Shown here: piece after piece, positions 27,874 to 36,472 of the stretch
Position numbering within the stretch: the first letter of the stretch is position 1
Layout: every line of letters begins with the position of its first letter
Origin: an uncultured Erythrobacter sp.
GTDB lineage: Bacteria; Pseudomonadota; Alphaproteobacteria; Sphingomonadales; Sphingomonadaceae
DNA: 64,000 nucleotides
Reading direction: 5' to 3'
NCBI GenBank assembly: GCA_947488325.1
Contig: CANKYZ010000005.1
Location: 62,001 to 126,000, forward strand
Translations under genes and position numbers: made by a program
Notes under the pieces: model-generated
The model's database searches: none
Told to the model about the DNA's origin: nothing
Seen by the model: the letters and a program-made list of their open reading frames with translations, nothing else

Positions 27874-30087
27874 ATGAGCAGTCAATCGATGACCAGCACT
27901 CCCAACGTTTCGGCTGCGGCACCGCAATCGGTCCCCGGGACCACTACATTTGCCGGAGGCGATGCCTATTTTAACCGAGAATTATCGTGGCTAGCCTTTA
28001 ACGAAAGGGTTCTGGCAGCTGCTAGCAATCCGAAATACCCATTGCTGGAAAGGCTGCGGTTTCTGTCCATTTCGGGCAGCAACCTTGATGAATTCATGAT
28101 GATCCGTGTCGCGGGCCTTGTCGGTCAGACGCAGCGCGGAATCGATAAGGCGTCCATCGATGGTCGCACGCCGCCACAACAGCTGGCTTCGATCCGGGAA
28201 AAACTTGCTGAATTGTCTGCGCTCCAACAAGATATCTGGCGCGATTTGCACACCTTTCTGGCTCAAGCTGATATTCACATAGCGGATGAACTGCGGGTCA
28301 AACCTGCTGCGCATAAATGGCTGGAGGCGTATTTTCTTCAGGAAATTCTACCAATCATCACACCGCAGGCGCTCGATCCTGCGCATCCATTTCCCTTTGT
28401 TCACAACAAAGGCCGCGGACTCCTTTTTACCCTGACACGCGATGTTGACCAGGAACAGATCATTGAAATGATCCTGATCCCCACGGCGATCCCGCGTTTC
28501 GTTCGCGTGCCAGATGCAGTAACGAGTGAGAATGGTGAACAGGCAGAGGCGATCTATATCTCTATTGCGAGCCTGATTCAGCGCTACGCTAAAAAGCTTT
28601 TTCCCGGTTTCACTATCGAAGGTGACGGACTGTTCCGGGTGTTGCGGGACAGTGATATTGAGATTGAGGAAGAGGCCGAAGACCTCGTCCGGACATTTCG
28701 CAGTGCGATCCAGCGGCGGCGTCGCGGGCAGGTTATTCAGTTGGAATTGGAGGATGATTTTGACCCTCAAGCCGAAGCGGTGCTGTTAGAACAGCTTGGC
28801 GTGCACGAAGCAGCCGTGATTAAAACTGATGGAATGATCGGGATCGAGGGGCTAGCAGAAATCGCAAGCGAAGATCGGCCCGATCTCAAATTCGATGCCT
28901 ATTCGCCGCGCTATCCAGAGCGTGTGCGCGAACATGGCGGCGACCTTTTCTCCGCTATCAAGGAGAAAGACATTGTAATTCACCACCCCTACGAAAGTTT
29001 CGAAGTTGTGGTTGATTTCATTCGTCAGGCTGCCGCTGATCCTGAAGTAGTGGCGATCAAACAGACGCTCTACCGTGCAGGTTCGCAATCTGCGGTCATC
29101 AATGCTTTGATAGAAGCCGCCGAAGCAGGAATCAGTGTTACGGCGGTTGTCGAGTTAAAGGCGAGGTTCGATGAGGAGCAAAACCTCAAATGGGCGAGCA
29201 AGCTTGAACGCGCAGGTGTGCAGGTTATCTATGGTTTTACCGACTGGAAGACCCACGCTAAAATTGCGATGGTTGTGCGCCGAGAGGAGGACGGATTTCG
29301 GACTTACTGCCATTTTGGAACCGGCAATTATCACCCAATCACGGCCAAGATATACACGGACATAAGCTTCTTCACCGCAGATCCAAAACTGGGGCGTGAT
29401 GCGGCAAAGATGATGAATTTCGTCACCGGTTATGTCGAGCCGCATGGCGTCGAGTTGATTGCGATTGCTCCGCTCAATTTGCGCGAGGAAATCTACCGCA
29501 GGATCGATATTGAAATCGCCAATGCCGCTTCTGGAAAGCCCGCTGCAATTTGGATGAAGTGCAACCAAATCACCGATTCTGGCATGATCGACCGGCTCTA
29601 TGCCGCCAACAGTGTTGGCGTGAAGGTCGAATTGGTGTGCCGCGGTATCTGCTGCCTACGCCCTGGCGTTCTAGGCCTAAGTGAAAATATCCGCGTCAAA
29701 TCGATCATTGGACGGTTTCTAGAACACAGTCGCATCTATGCCTTTGGCAATGGCAGCGCGATGCCAAGTCCCGATGCTGCGGTTTACATCTCATCGGCAG
29801 ATTTGATGGGCCGTAACCTTGATCGCCGGGTCGAGTCTCTGATACCGATCTTGAATCGCACCGTGCATGATCAAATCCTACAACAGGTGCTCCTTGCCAA
29901 TATGCTCGACACAGAACAAAGCTGGTGGCTGCATTCAGATGGCAGTTATTCGCTGGTCGAGGCGGACAACAAACCCTTCAACTGCCACCGCTACTTTATG
30001 ACGAACCCCTCACTCTCAGGTCGTGGTGGGGCGTTGGAGGCGGGAGCGGTTCCCAAATTGTCGCTGCGCAAAGGCCGATCTGGATGA
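27874..30087 (+). CDS. ppk1: Polyphosphate kinase 1
   Basis: 737 aa. It makes inorganic polyphosphate from ATP reversibly. The four PPK1 domains are recognisable: N-domain FNRELSWLAFNERVL near residue 34, head domain, and two PLD-like catalytic domains with the autophosphorylated histidine in WKTHAKIA and the second His in FLEHSRIYAF. The start ATG 27874 follows AGGAAA and gives a 30-residue Ser/Thr-rich leader. The stop overlaps the ppx start as ATGA, so synthesis and degradation enzymes of polyphosphate are translationally coupled. Confidence 0.96.
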   Translation: MSSQSMTSTPNVSAAAPQSVPGTTTFAGGDAYFNRELSWLAFNERVLAAASNPKYPLLERLRFLSISGSNLDEFMMIRVAGLVGQTQRGIDKASIDGRTPPQQLASIREKLAELSALQQDIWRDLHTFLAQADIHIADELRVKPAAHKWLEAYFLQEILPIITPQALDPAHPFPFVHNKGRGLLFTLTRDVDQEQIIEMILIPTAIPRFVRVPDAVTSENGEQAEAIYISIASLIQRYAKKLFPGFTIEGDGLFRVLRDSDIEIEEEAEDLVRTFRSAIQRRRRGQVIQLELEDDFDPQAEAVLLEQLGVHEAAVIKTDGMIGIEGLAEIASEDRPDLKFDAYSPRYPERVREHGGDLFSAIKEKDIVIHHPYESFEVVVDFIRQAAADPEVVAIKQTLYRAGSQSAVINALIEAAEAGISVTAVVELKARFDEEQNLKWASKLERAGVQVIYGFTDWKTHAKIAMVVRREEDGFRTYCHFGTGNYHPITAKIYTDISFFTADPKLGRDAAKMMNFVTGYVEPHGVELIAIAPLNLREEIYRRIDIEIANAASGKPAAIWMKCNQITDSGMIDRLYAANSVGVKVELVCRGICCLRPGVLGLSENIRVKSIIGRFLEHSRIYAFGNGSAMPSPDAAVYISSADLMGRNLDRRVESLIPILNRTVHDQILQQVLLANMLDTEQSWWLHSDGSYSLVEADNKPFNCHRYFMTNPSLSGRGGALEAGAVPKLSLRKGRSG

Positions 30088-31649
30088 ACATGAAACGCAA
30101 GCGGGGTGACCGCGACGGAGTTTTCGCAGGCAATACGGCCGAACGTGCGATTATCGATATCGGATCGAACACAGTCCGACTGGTGATTTACGGCGGTTCG
30201 ATGCGCGCACCCACAGTGTTGTTGAATGAGAAAGTCACCGCAAGGTTGGGCCGCGATATTGCGACCTACGGCAAACTTGCCGATGAAGCGATTGAACTGG
30301 CAATGCGCGGACTAGAACGGTTTGCATTGCTGCTCGACGATCTAGAGATCGATGATGTTGAAACCGTTGCCACTGCAGCCGTGCGAGAGGCAAGCAATGG
30401 CCGAGAGTTCATCACAAAACTCGAAGCACTAGGCTTCAAACCTCGCCTTATTTCGGGCGAGGAAGAAGCCTGCCTGAGCGCGAATGGCGTCGCGGGGGCA
30501 TTTCCTGGAGCCAGCGGGAGCGTTGCTGACCTTGGCGGAGGCAGCCTTGAACTGGTTGGCCTCGAAAAGGGTGAAACAGGCCAAGCCGTATCACTTCCTC
30601 TAGGAGCACTCCGCCTGCCCGAATATCGCGGCGAAGACAGCTCGAGCTCAAATGCAGAGATGCGTAAGAACCTTGAAAAGGTGATCCGTAAGAGCGGGTG
30701 GGACCTCTTCGGTGGAAGCAAACATAAGCCGGCCCCACTCTATCTCGTTGGTGGGACGTGGCGGGCGATGGCGGTTTTTGCAATGCAAGCTCAAGGACAC
30801 CCGCTATCAGATCCGCATGGGTTTGAATTGGAGGTGGTTGACGCGCAGAAGCTTGCTGAGTTGTTAGCCGTGGAAACCCACGAGACTTTGAGAAACCGCA
30901 AGCGCATTTCGAGCATGCGTGCAGAGAAACTGCCCAACGCGGCGGTTTTACTTCAAGCGCTGTTGGCGCAGCTTGGCCCCAGTAAGATCGTGTTTTCTTC
31001 ATGGGGCCTGCGCGAAGGGCTGCTCTATGATCGGCTGCCCGCACACGGCAAAGCGCAAGATCCACTGCTTGCAGGCGTATCGGTCTTTGCAACGCAGCGC
31101 GGCGCGCCGCCGACCCTAGCGACAAGGATTGCCGCATGGACCGTCGATGCGGCACCTTCCCGTGAGTTTGGCAGCGAGCGACTGCGAGTTGCATCAACAA
31201 TGCTTGCGCTTGCATCGATGCAAATCGAGCCAAACATTCGCCTTCCGCAAGCGATTGATTGGGCATTGCACAAACGCTGGATTGCATTGGATGGTGAACA
31301 GCGCGCCATGCTCGCCGCCGCAATTGCTGCTAATGGTAACGTGCTTGATTTACCGAGTGATGTGCAGGTTCTTGCGCGCGGCGAGGCTCTGGAAGAGGCA
31401 ATTTGCTGGGGGTTGGCGGTTCGTTTAGCGCGGCGGTTGGGCGCACGATCGCGGCGCTCTTTGCAAGTCAGCAGGCTGGTGGTGCAGGATGAGTGTCTGA
31501 TCCTGCGCCTGGCGACGAGCCATGGAGCGCTGTTTGGCGTGCCAACGGAAAAGGATATGAAGCTGCTCGCAGGGAGGCTTGGCCTTGATTGGGCAGTGGA
31601 GATAGTTTCTGACGAGGAATTGCTAGCGGGGAAACCGGATCAAGTTTGA
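30084..31649 (+). CDS. ppx: Exopolyphosphatase / Ppx-GppA family phosphatase
   Basis: 521 aa from ATG 30084, overlapping the ppk stop. It is an actin-like ASKHA phosphatase: the phosphate-1 loop IDIGSNTVRLVIY near residue 25, the phosphate-2 loop VADLGGGSLELVG, and the catalytic Glu in SGEEEA are present. A C-terminal HD-like helical domain of about 180 residues follows, as in Ppx rather than short GppA. It hydrolyses polyphosphate and may also act on pppGpp. A longer in-frame reading into ppk is not supported. It converges on yhhQ with three bases between stops. Confidence 0.94.
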   Translation: MNMKRKRGDRDGVFAGNTAERAIIDIGSNTVRLVIYGGSMRAPTVLLNEKVTARLGRDIATYGKLADEAIELAMRGLERFALLLDDLEIDDVETVATAAVREASNGREFITKLEALGFKPRLISGEEEACLSANGVAGAFPGASGSVADLGGGSLELVGLEKGETGQAVSLPLGALRLPEYRGEDSSSSNAEMRKNLEKVIRKSGWDLFGGSKHKPAPLYLVGGTWRAMAVFAMQAQGHPLSDPHGFELEVVDAQKLAELLAVETHETLRNRKRISSMRAEKLPNAAVLLQALLAQLGPSKIVFSSWGLREGLLYDRLPAHGKAQDPLLAGVSVFATQRGAPPTLATRIAAWTVDAAPSREFGSERLRVASTMLALASMQIEPNIRLPQAIDWALHKRWIALDGEQRAMLAAAIAANGNVLDLPSDVQVLARGEALEEAICWGLAVRLARRLGARSRRSLQVSRLVVQDECLILRLATSHGALFGVPTEKDMKLLAGRLGLDWAVEIVSDEELLAGKPDQV

Positions 31650-31652
31650 GTT

Positions 31653-32420
31653 TTAACTTCGCTTGACCGCAAAGGGCGAGAAATTGGTCTCGGTGTCGAA
31701 CAGGTCGATGCCCTCGGCCTTTTTCAATCGTCCGACAACAGCATATGTGACTGGTGTCAACGCCGCCTCCCATAAGACTTTGAGCAACCAATTGGTGACA
31801 ATCACGGTCAACACGTCTTGCGTCTCCCAGATGCCTAGAAATGCGATGGGATAGAAGATCAGGCTATCGACACCTTGGCCGAATATGGTGGAACCAATTG
31901 TGCGCGACCATAACGCCTTGCCTTTGGTCCAGATCTTCATTTTTGCGAGGATGAACGAATTGACAAATTCGCCAGCCCAGAACGCGATGATAGAGGCAAA
32001 CACGATGCGCCATGTGCTGCCAAATACCTGCTCGTAAGCTGCTTGCCCGTCCCAACTATCAGCAGGCGGCATGGCGACCACGACATAACTCATGAAAGCC
32101 ATGAAGATGAGCGCAGCAAAACCTGTCCAGATCACTCGCCGTGCCCGGGCATAGCCATACACTTCGGTCAGAACGTCACCGATCACATAGCTTACCGGGA
32201 AAAATAGGATGCCTGCGCCAAAGGTATAGCCCGCGACAGTAGAGAGTTTTGCCGCACCGATGATATTGGACAGCAGCAGGATCGCGACAAAGGCGGCCAT
32301 GACATATTCGTAATACCGAAACGTGCCCGGCGCACGGTGGGTTTTCAAGATATCTCCGTCGGAATTGCCACCGAATTCAATAACCGCAACGGGCGTTTTA
32401 TCACTCTTATCCATGGCCAT
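31653..32420 (-). CDS. yhhQ: Queuosine precursor transporter (YhhQ/DUF165)
   Basis: 255 aa with six or seven membrane helices and the DUF165/VUT family features: LLLSNIIGAAKL, FPVSYVIGDVLTEVYGYARAR, AFWAGEFVNSFILAKMK and SLIFYPIAFLG. Characterised YhhQ imports 7-cyano-7-deazaguanine or related queuosine precursors. A polar 30-residue N-terminus precedes the first helix. Start ATG 32420 or the in-frame ATG two codons later. It is divergent from the tRNA-Arg gene. Confidence 0.92.
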   Translation of the reverse strand: MAMDKSDKTPVAVIEFGGNSDGDILKTHRAPGTFRYYEYVMAAFVAILLLSNIIGAAKLSTVAGYTFGAGILFFPVSYVIGDVLTEVYGYARARRVIWTGFAALIFMAFMSYVVVAMPPADSWDGQAAYEQVFGSTWRIVFASIIAFWAGEFVNSFILAKMKIWTKGKALWSRTIGSTIFGQGVDSLIFYPIAFLGIWETQDVLTVIVTNWLLKVLWEAALTPVTYAVVGRLKKAEGIDLFDTETNFSPFAVKRS

Positions 32421-32434
32421 TGGCGTAGCGCGAT

Positions 32435-32462
32435 TTGAATGCTGGGAAAAGCACGCTATTGG
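32435..32462 (+). promoter_or_regulatory. Possible tRNA-Arg promoter
   Basis: TTGAAT, a 16-bp spacer, then TATTGG, placed 10 bp before the mature tRNA 5' end. This fits a vegetative promoter only loosely. Confidence 0.35.
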
Positions 32463-32472
32463 CGGGCCGGAC

Positions 32473-32549
32473 GCGCCCTTAGCTCAGCTGGATAGAGCAC
32501 GGGACTTCTAATCCTGAGGCCGCAGGTTCGAATCCTGCAGGGCGCGCCA
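32473..32549 (+). tRNA. tRNA-Arg, anticodon TCT
   Basis: A 77-nt cloverleaf. The acceptor stem GCGCCCT pairs with AGGGCGC. The D-arm is GCTC...GAGC, and the anticodon stem CGGGA/TCCTG closes the loop CTTCTAA, so the anticodon is TCT (reads AGA/AGG). The T-arm is GCAGG-TTCGAAT-CCTGC. G is the discriminator, and the CCA end is encoded. No integration-type repeat of its 3' end is seen nearby. Confidence 0.96.
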
Positions 32550-32568
32550 AATCAAATCTGTCTTACAG

Positions 32569-33375
32569 CTATCCGCGTGCGACGGTTTCCAACAGTTCAG
32601 CTGTGATGGGATAGCCCGTATCCTGCATGATCGTTAGCATCGGTTGACCACTGCTGTTGTCGACGAGGGGGATTATGGTCTTAACCGGTATCGCTTCGGC
32701 CTGCGCACGGGCCTCCTCGAAACTGGCGAATAAGGCCAATCGCTCCAGGTTTCGCCGGGTTGGGAAGATCAGTTTGATATCGCCTGTCTCTGCCGCATCC
32801 AGAGCGCCCTGCGCGCTGGTCCAGAACAAGCGAGTGTTCTCTGAATTATCGATCGAGACATCGACTTTGCCAGTCCCGAGATTGGCGAGATAAAAGCGCG
32901 TATCATAAACGCGTGATAGCTTTTCGTTCTGGGGGAACCATCGTGCAAACGGAGTGATTTGCGTTAGGTCGAGCGACCAATCGAATGCTTCAAGCACGGG
33001 TGCCAACTCGTTTTTTTGTTCCAGCATTGCGCGCGCCTTGGCGGCGCGTTCCGCGTTGATTTCTCCCGACAGGCCAAGTGCTAGGCCGGTTTCTTCAAGC
33101 GTTTCGCGGATTGCTGCAATCTGATGCGCTGCCTCGTCTGGTGAAATGCTGCCGGCCATGTCGGCAGAAACTTGCGTACCCAGTTCAAAGTCTGCGGGGT
33201 CTACGCGTCCCCCTGGAAATACCGCCATACCGCCAGCAAAGGCCATATTGCGTGATCGAACCGTAATTAGGATTTGTGGCGGTCCGGCTTCGGGGCAATC
33301 GCGATAAATGATGATCGTAGCGGCAGGAATGCCCTCAGGTGACTGCGCGGGTTGTGATTGGGTATCTGTGCTCAT
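32569..33375 (-). CDS. Nudix hydrolase, NUDT19/CoA pyrophosphatase-like
   Basis: 268 aa. The Nudix box is present as REtLEETGL (AAIRETLEETGLALG), preceded by GGMAVFPGGRVDPADFE. An insert of about 30 residues separates the glycine part from the REUxEE part, as in the RP2p/NUDT19 subgroup that acts on CoA derivatives. Two acidic residues of the box for metal binding are intact. It probably cleaves a nucleoside-diphosphate-linked substrate in the cytosol. The exact substrate is unclear. Start ATG 33375. Confidence 0.88.
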   Translation of the reverse strand: MSTDTQSQPAQSPEGIPAATIIIYRDCPEAGPPQILITVRSRNMAFAGGMAVFPGGRVDPADFELGTQVSADMAGSISPDEAAHQIAAIRETLEETGLALGLSGEINAERAAKARAMLEQKNELAPVLEAFDWSLDLTQITPFARWFPQNEKLSRVYDTRFYLANLGTGKVDVSIDNSENTRLFWTSAQGALDAAETGDIKLIFPTRRNLERLALFASFEEARAQAEAIPVKTIIPLVDNSSGQPMLTIMQDTGYPITAELLETVARG

Positions 33376-33506
33376 GGCCTTGTGATGGCCTGCTCGCTCC
33401 GTCTTGCCAAGTGGTAGGGCGAACGCTGTCGAAATATCTTACATTTCCGAAACGGGTTAATCCGTGGCAACTATCTAAATATCTAATAATAAACGAAATA
33501 CCATTT

Positions 33507-33523
33507 TTGGCACAAGCAATGCA
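33507..33523 (+). promoter_or_regulatory. Sigma-54-type promoter
   Basis: TTGGCACAAGCAATGCA has GG (33509-33510) and GC (33521-33522) separated by exactly ten bases. The -24 block TTGGCAC is perfect and the -12 block has one mismatch (ATGCA for TTGCA). Predicted start is near 33534. A sigma-70 reading (TTTTTG, 17 bp, TATACA) is weaker. Confidence 0.55.
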
Positions 33524-33533
33524 TAGTATACAT

Positions 33534-33637
33534 CGAAGAAAGTGGTCTTCAATATGAGGTACGACCTTCCTGGTCTCTGGTCCTACCTTCCCGTGCAAAA
33601 ATAGCCGCTTCGCTTGGTACAGCGAGGCGGCTTTTTG
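33534..33637 (+). ncRNA. Predicted small RNA of about 100 nt
   Basis: Between the sigma-54-type promoter and a strong terminator lie three consecutive stem-loops. The first is at the 5' end (GAAGA...TCTTC, 6-nt loop). The second is a hairpin AGGTA-c-GACC with GGTC-c-TACCT around a pyrimidine-rich loop (TTCCTGGTCTCT). The third is the terminator hairpin. No open reading frame with an RBS fits inside. The layout is that of a trans-acting regulatory RNA, and the C/U-rich loop could pair with Shine-Dalgarno sequences. No known family is recognised. Confidence 0.5.
33603..33636 (+). terminator. Intrinsic terminator of the predicted small RNA
   Basis: AGCCGCTTCGCT pairs with AGCGAGGCGGCT (12 bp, one G-U) around a 6-nt loop and is followed by a T-run (33632-33636). 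No protein gene ends just upstream on this strand, which is why a non-coding transcript is proposed. Confidence 0.85.
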
Positions 33638-33809
33638 TGTGTGCGCACCATTCGGCTTACAATTTCCTCGCTCAAGCACCTTGTGGGAGCGTCGCAGCAG
33701 GTGGGCGGCCGCCCTTGCGAACCTCATTGGGTCAAAACCATTCTGGGTCTTGAAAATTGCTATGGAGTTCGCGTCAGCGATGCGCTGCGGAAAAGATAGG
33801 GCGCCTTCC

Positions 33810-34142
33810 TTAGCTTTCCATTTTGGCGACGCCTTGGTCGTCCATCAATTGCTTGAGTTCTCCGGCTTCGAACATTTCCATCATGATGTCACTGCCGCCG
33901 ACGAATTCGCCTTTGACATAAAGCTGAGGGATGGTCGGCCAATCGGAGTAAGTTTTAATGCTCTGGCGAATTTCCATGTCCTGCAAGACATCGACGCTTT
34001 CATAGGCAACGCCGCAATGATCCAGAATCGCAATCGCGCGACTGGAAAATCCGCATTGCGGGAAGAGGGGCGTGCCCTTCATAAACAGCACAACGTCATT
34101 TTCGCTGACAAGCTTCGAAATGCGGGAATTGGTATCAGCCAT
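33810..34142 (-). CDS. grxD: Monothiol glutaredoxin Grx4/GrxD
   Basis: 110 aa. The single-cysteine active site CGFS follows FMKGTPLFPQ, and the glutathione-binding WPTIPQLYV and GGSDIMMEM segments are present, so this is a Grx4-type Fe-S glutaredoxin rather than a dithiol enzyme. It carries or delivers [2Fe-2S] clusters, usually in a complex with BolA. Here bolA lies immediately upstream, 39 bp away, in the same operon. Confidence 0.96.
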   Translation of the reverse strand: MADTNSRISKLVSENDVVLFMKGTPLFPQCGFSSRAIAILDHCGVAYESVDVLQDMEIRQSIKTYSDWPTIPQLYVKGEFVGGSDIMMEMFEAGELKQLMDDQGVAKMES

Positions 34143-34181
34143 GATTGGGGCCTTTGGGTATCGAGTTAAAAGCGTTGTGAG

Positions 34182-34415
34182 CTACGTGGGGACCACGGTG
34201 GTTACTTGCAAGGCATGCAGGACACCGCCCATTCTGTCGCCAAGCGCAGCATAGACCATTTTGTGCTGCTGAACCCGGCTCTTGCCTGTGAACTGCGACG
34301 CGGTGACAGTGGCTGCCCAGTGATCGTCATCACCTGCTAGATCGCGCAGCTCCACCGTCGCGCCGGGAAGAGCAGCTAGGATTGCTGCTTCAATGTCTGG
34401 TCCGGCCATTGGCAT
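34182..34415 (-). CDS. bolA: BolA-family protein
   Basis: 77 aa from ATG 34415, which has GAGG nine bases upstream. A GTG at 34430 is less likely. Short BolA fold with the family's central helix-turn and the H-K-M-V-Y-A-A-L segment near the C-terminus, where the conserved histidine ligates the shared cluster with Grx4. It starts five bases after the DUF1476 stop. The grouping with grxD supports a role in Fe-S cluster trafficking. Confidence 0.92.
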   Translation of the reverse strand: MPMAGPDIEAAILAALPGATVELRDLAGDDDHWAATVTASQFTGKSRVQQHKMVYAALGDRMGGVLHALQVTTVVPT

Positions 34416-34419
34416 GGAT

Positions 34420-34743
34420 TTAGACCTCACCCATCAGCTGGCGTTTGGCCTCAATGGTCATTTCTTCCAGCTTAGTGCGGATTTCAGACTCACTGACATT
34501 GGTTTCAGCAGCCGTCAGGTCGCCCAGCAGCTTGCGAATTACGTCTTCGTCGCCGGCTTCTTCGAAATCGGCCTGTACGACCGCTTTCTTATAAGCGTCG
34601 GTTTCTTCTTCCGTGAGGCTCATTACGCTTGCCGCCCATTCACCTAGCAGACGGTTGCGGCGTGCAGCGACCCTGAAGGCGGTCTCTTCATCCATTGCAA
34701 ACTTGGCTTCTTCGCCGCGTTGGCGGTCTTTGAAATCTGTCAT
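34420..34743 (-). CDS. DUF1476 protein, F1-ATPase inhibitor zeta subunit family
   Basis: 107 aa from ATG 34743 (RBS AAAGGGA). It has the family start MTDFKDRQRGEEAKFAMD and a helical remainder (RRNRLLGEWAA...). DUF1476 proteins of alphaproteobacteria include the zeta subunit that inhibits ATP hydrolysis by F1F0-ATP synthase. The inhibitory N-terminus rich in charged residues is present. It is first gene of the operon with bolA and grxD. Confidence 0.93.
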   Translation of the reverse strand: MTDFKDRQRGEEAKFAMDEETAFRVAARRNRLLGEWAASVMSLTEEETDAYKKAVVQADFEEAGDEDVIRKLLGDLTAAETNVSESEIRTKLEEMTIEAKRQLMGEV

Positions 34744-34859
34744 CTGTGTCCCTTTAAGAATTCTGGCCTTAAAATAGGGTGGGGCAGGGCGTGCGGCAAG
34801 CACCCTTGCACTTCAATTGCCATGCGCAATCCCAAGCTGGGTCGCAATTTAGGCGCGAA

Positions 34860-35858
34860 TCAATCCATCGTCACGACGAGCTTGCCCACAGCCTCACGGT
34901 TTTCCAGCTTCGCAATCGCCTCGCCTGCGCGTTCTAGAGGGAAGGTTTCTGAAACAAGTGGATCAATCTTGCCAGCCTTCATCAACTCAAACAGTTCATT
35001 GACCTGAGCGACAAACTTCGCTGGTTCCCGCGCGGTGAATGCGCCCCAGAATACACCGCAAATATCGCAACTTTTCAGCAAAGTGAGGTTTAGCGGCATT
35101 CTTGCGATTCCTGCAGGGAAGCCAACTACAAGGAAGCGGCCTTCCCAAGCGATTGAACGCAAGGCGGGCTCTGAATATTGGCCGCCGACAATGTCATAAA
35201 CGATATTCGCACCATCAGGTCCGCAGGCAGCTTTGAAGGCTCCGGCAAGTTCTTTGGACGCCGCTTTGTCCATTTCGTCGCGAGGATAAATTACGACCTC
35301 GTCTGCTCCAGCTTGGCGAGCGACTTCGCCTTTCGCTTCGCTGGAAACAGCAGCGACAACGCGCGCGCCATACGCTTTAGCCAGTTCGACAGCCGAGAGG
35401 CCAACGCCGCCTGCTGCACCTAGAATTAGAACGACGTCACCTTCCTTGATGCGACCGCGATCCTTCAATCCGTGGATTGTAGTGCCATAAGTCATTAGCA
35501 GTGACGCAGCTTTCTCGAACGGCACGCCGTCTGGAACTGGAAACATGCGTCCAGCCGGCACAATTGCCTTTTCACGCAATCCACCATTGCCGATGCCTGC
35601 CATGACTGTATCGCCAACTGAGTAGCCTTCAACACCTTCGCCGACTGCTTCGACTACGCCCGCGATTTCACCGCCGGGTGAATAGGGTCGTTCAGGCCTA
35701 AATTGATAGAGATCGCGGATCATCAGCGTGTCGGGATAGTTGATCGCGCAAGCCTTCACATCGATCAGCACTTCGCCTTTGCCCGGCGTTGGCACGTCAA
35801 CTTCGTCGAGCTTAAGCGTTTCTGGACCGCCGATTTCGTGGGTCTGAATAGCTTTCAT
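34860..35858 (-). CDS. Zinc-free quinone oxidoreductase (MDR family)
   Basis: 332 aa. NADPH-binding motif [14 protein letters not shown] (about residues 147-160), the N-terminal [14 protein letters not shown], and [15 protein letters not shown] place it in the NADPH:quinone reductase branch of the medium-chain dehydrogenase family, lacking the zinc-binding cysteines. It overlaps the leuD stop by four bases (ATGA), so it is the last gene of the leuC-leuD operon, without an obvious role in leucine synthesis. Confidence 0.93.
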   Translation of the reverse strand: MKAIQTHEIGGPETLKLDEVDVPTPGKGEVLIDVKACAINYPDTLMIRDLYQFRPERPYSPGGEIAGVVEAVGEGVEGYSVGDTVMAGIGNGGLREKAIVPAGRMFPVPDGVPFEKAASLLMTYGTTIHGLKDRGRIKEGDVVLILGAAGGVGLSAVELAKAYGARVVAAVSSEAKGEVARQAGADEVVIYPRDEMDKAASKELAGAFKAACGPDGANIVYDIVGGQYSEPALRSIAWEGRFLVVGFPAGIARMPLNLTLLKSCDICGVFWGAFTAREPAKFVAQVNELFELMKAGKIDPLVSETFPLERAGEAIAKLENREAVGKLVVTMD

Positions 35859-36472
35859 GCGTGATCTCCTCTATATATGTTGGTTCCGGTCGACAGCCAT
35901 CCCTGCGCATCGGCGCGACGGCTTTCGAATTGACCGATGGATTGCTGCCGTTCCAGCGTGAGTGCAACTTCGTCCAGACCATTCATCAGACAGTGTTTGC
36001 GGAATGGATCAATGTCGAAGGTAAAGCGATCTTGAAACGGAGTTGTGACTGTTTGCGTATCGAGGTCGATATCGATTGGCTCGCCATCGCGCGCAACTTC
36101 CATCAACCTGTCGACGGCTTCTTGTGGCAGGACGATGGGCAGAATGCCATTCTTCACCGCATTGCCAGAGAATATGTCGGAATAGCTGGGCGCGATGACT
36201 GCACGAATGCCAAGGTCCAAGATCGCCCACGCAGCGTGTTCGCGGCTTGATCCACAACCAAAATTGTCGCCAGCAATCAGGATTGGAGCGCCGACACTTT
36301 CCGGGTCATCAAAGATATTGCCGGGTTCCGCTCGAATTGACTCAAACGCACCTTCGCCCAGCCCTTCACGCGAAATGGTTTTCAGCCATTTTGCAGGAAT
36401 GATGATGTCGGTGTCGACATTCTTCGCGCCAAACGGAATGGCACGGCCAGAAACGCTGGAGACGGGTTCCAT
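35855..36472 (-). CDS. leuD: 3-isopropylmalate dehydratase small subunit
   Basis: 205 aa, usual length. It has the swivelling-domain features [13 protein letters not shown], the [16 protein letters not shown] substrate-binding loop and [18 protein letters not shown]. With LeuC it isomerises 2- to 3-isopropylmalate in leucine synthesis. Its start overlaps the upstream metallo-hydrolase stop by one base, and the quinone reductase follows with a four-base overlap. It is separated from leuC by three genes. Confidence 0.96.
   Translation of the reverse strand: MEPVSSVSGRAIPFGAKNVDTDIIIPAKWLKTISREGLGEGAFESIRAEPGNIFDDPESVGAPILIAGDNFGCGSSREHAAWAILDLGIRAVIAPSYSDIFSGNAVKNGILPIVLPQEAVDRLMEVARDGEPIDIDLDTQTVTTPFQDRFTFDIDPFRKHCLMNGLDEVALTLERQQSIGQFESRRADAQGWLSTGTNIYRGDHA

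Larger units (their letters stand above)
33376..33809. other. Gene-free stretch between the Nudix gene and grxD
   Basis: 434 bp without a credible protein gene. The plus strand carries a sigma-54-like promoter, a structured RNA and an intrinsic terminator (listed separately). The remaining ~170 bp next to grxD show no recognised element. Confidence 0.7.

Noticed and set aside
32473..32549. tRNA-Arg as an attachment site for an integrated element
   Set aside because: No repeat of its 3' end, integrase or foreign-looking DNA is seen on either side.
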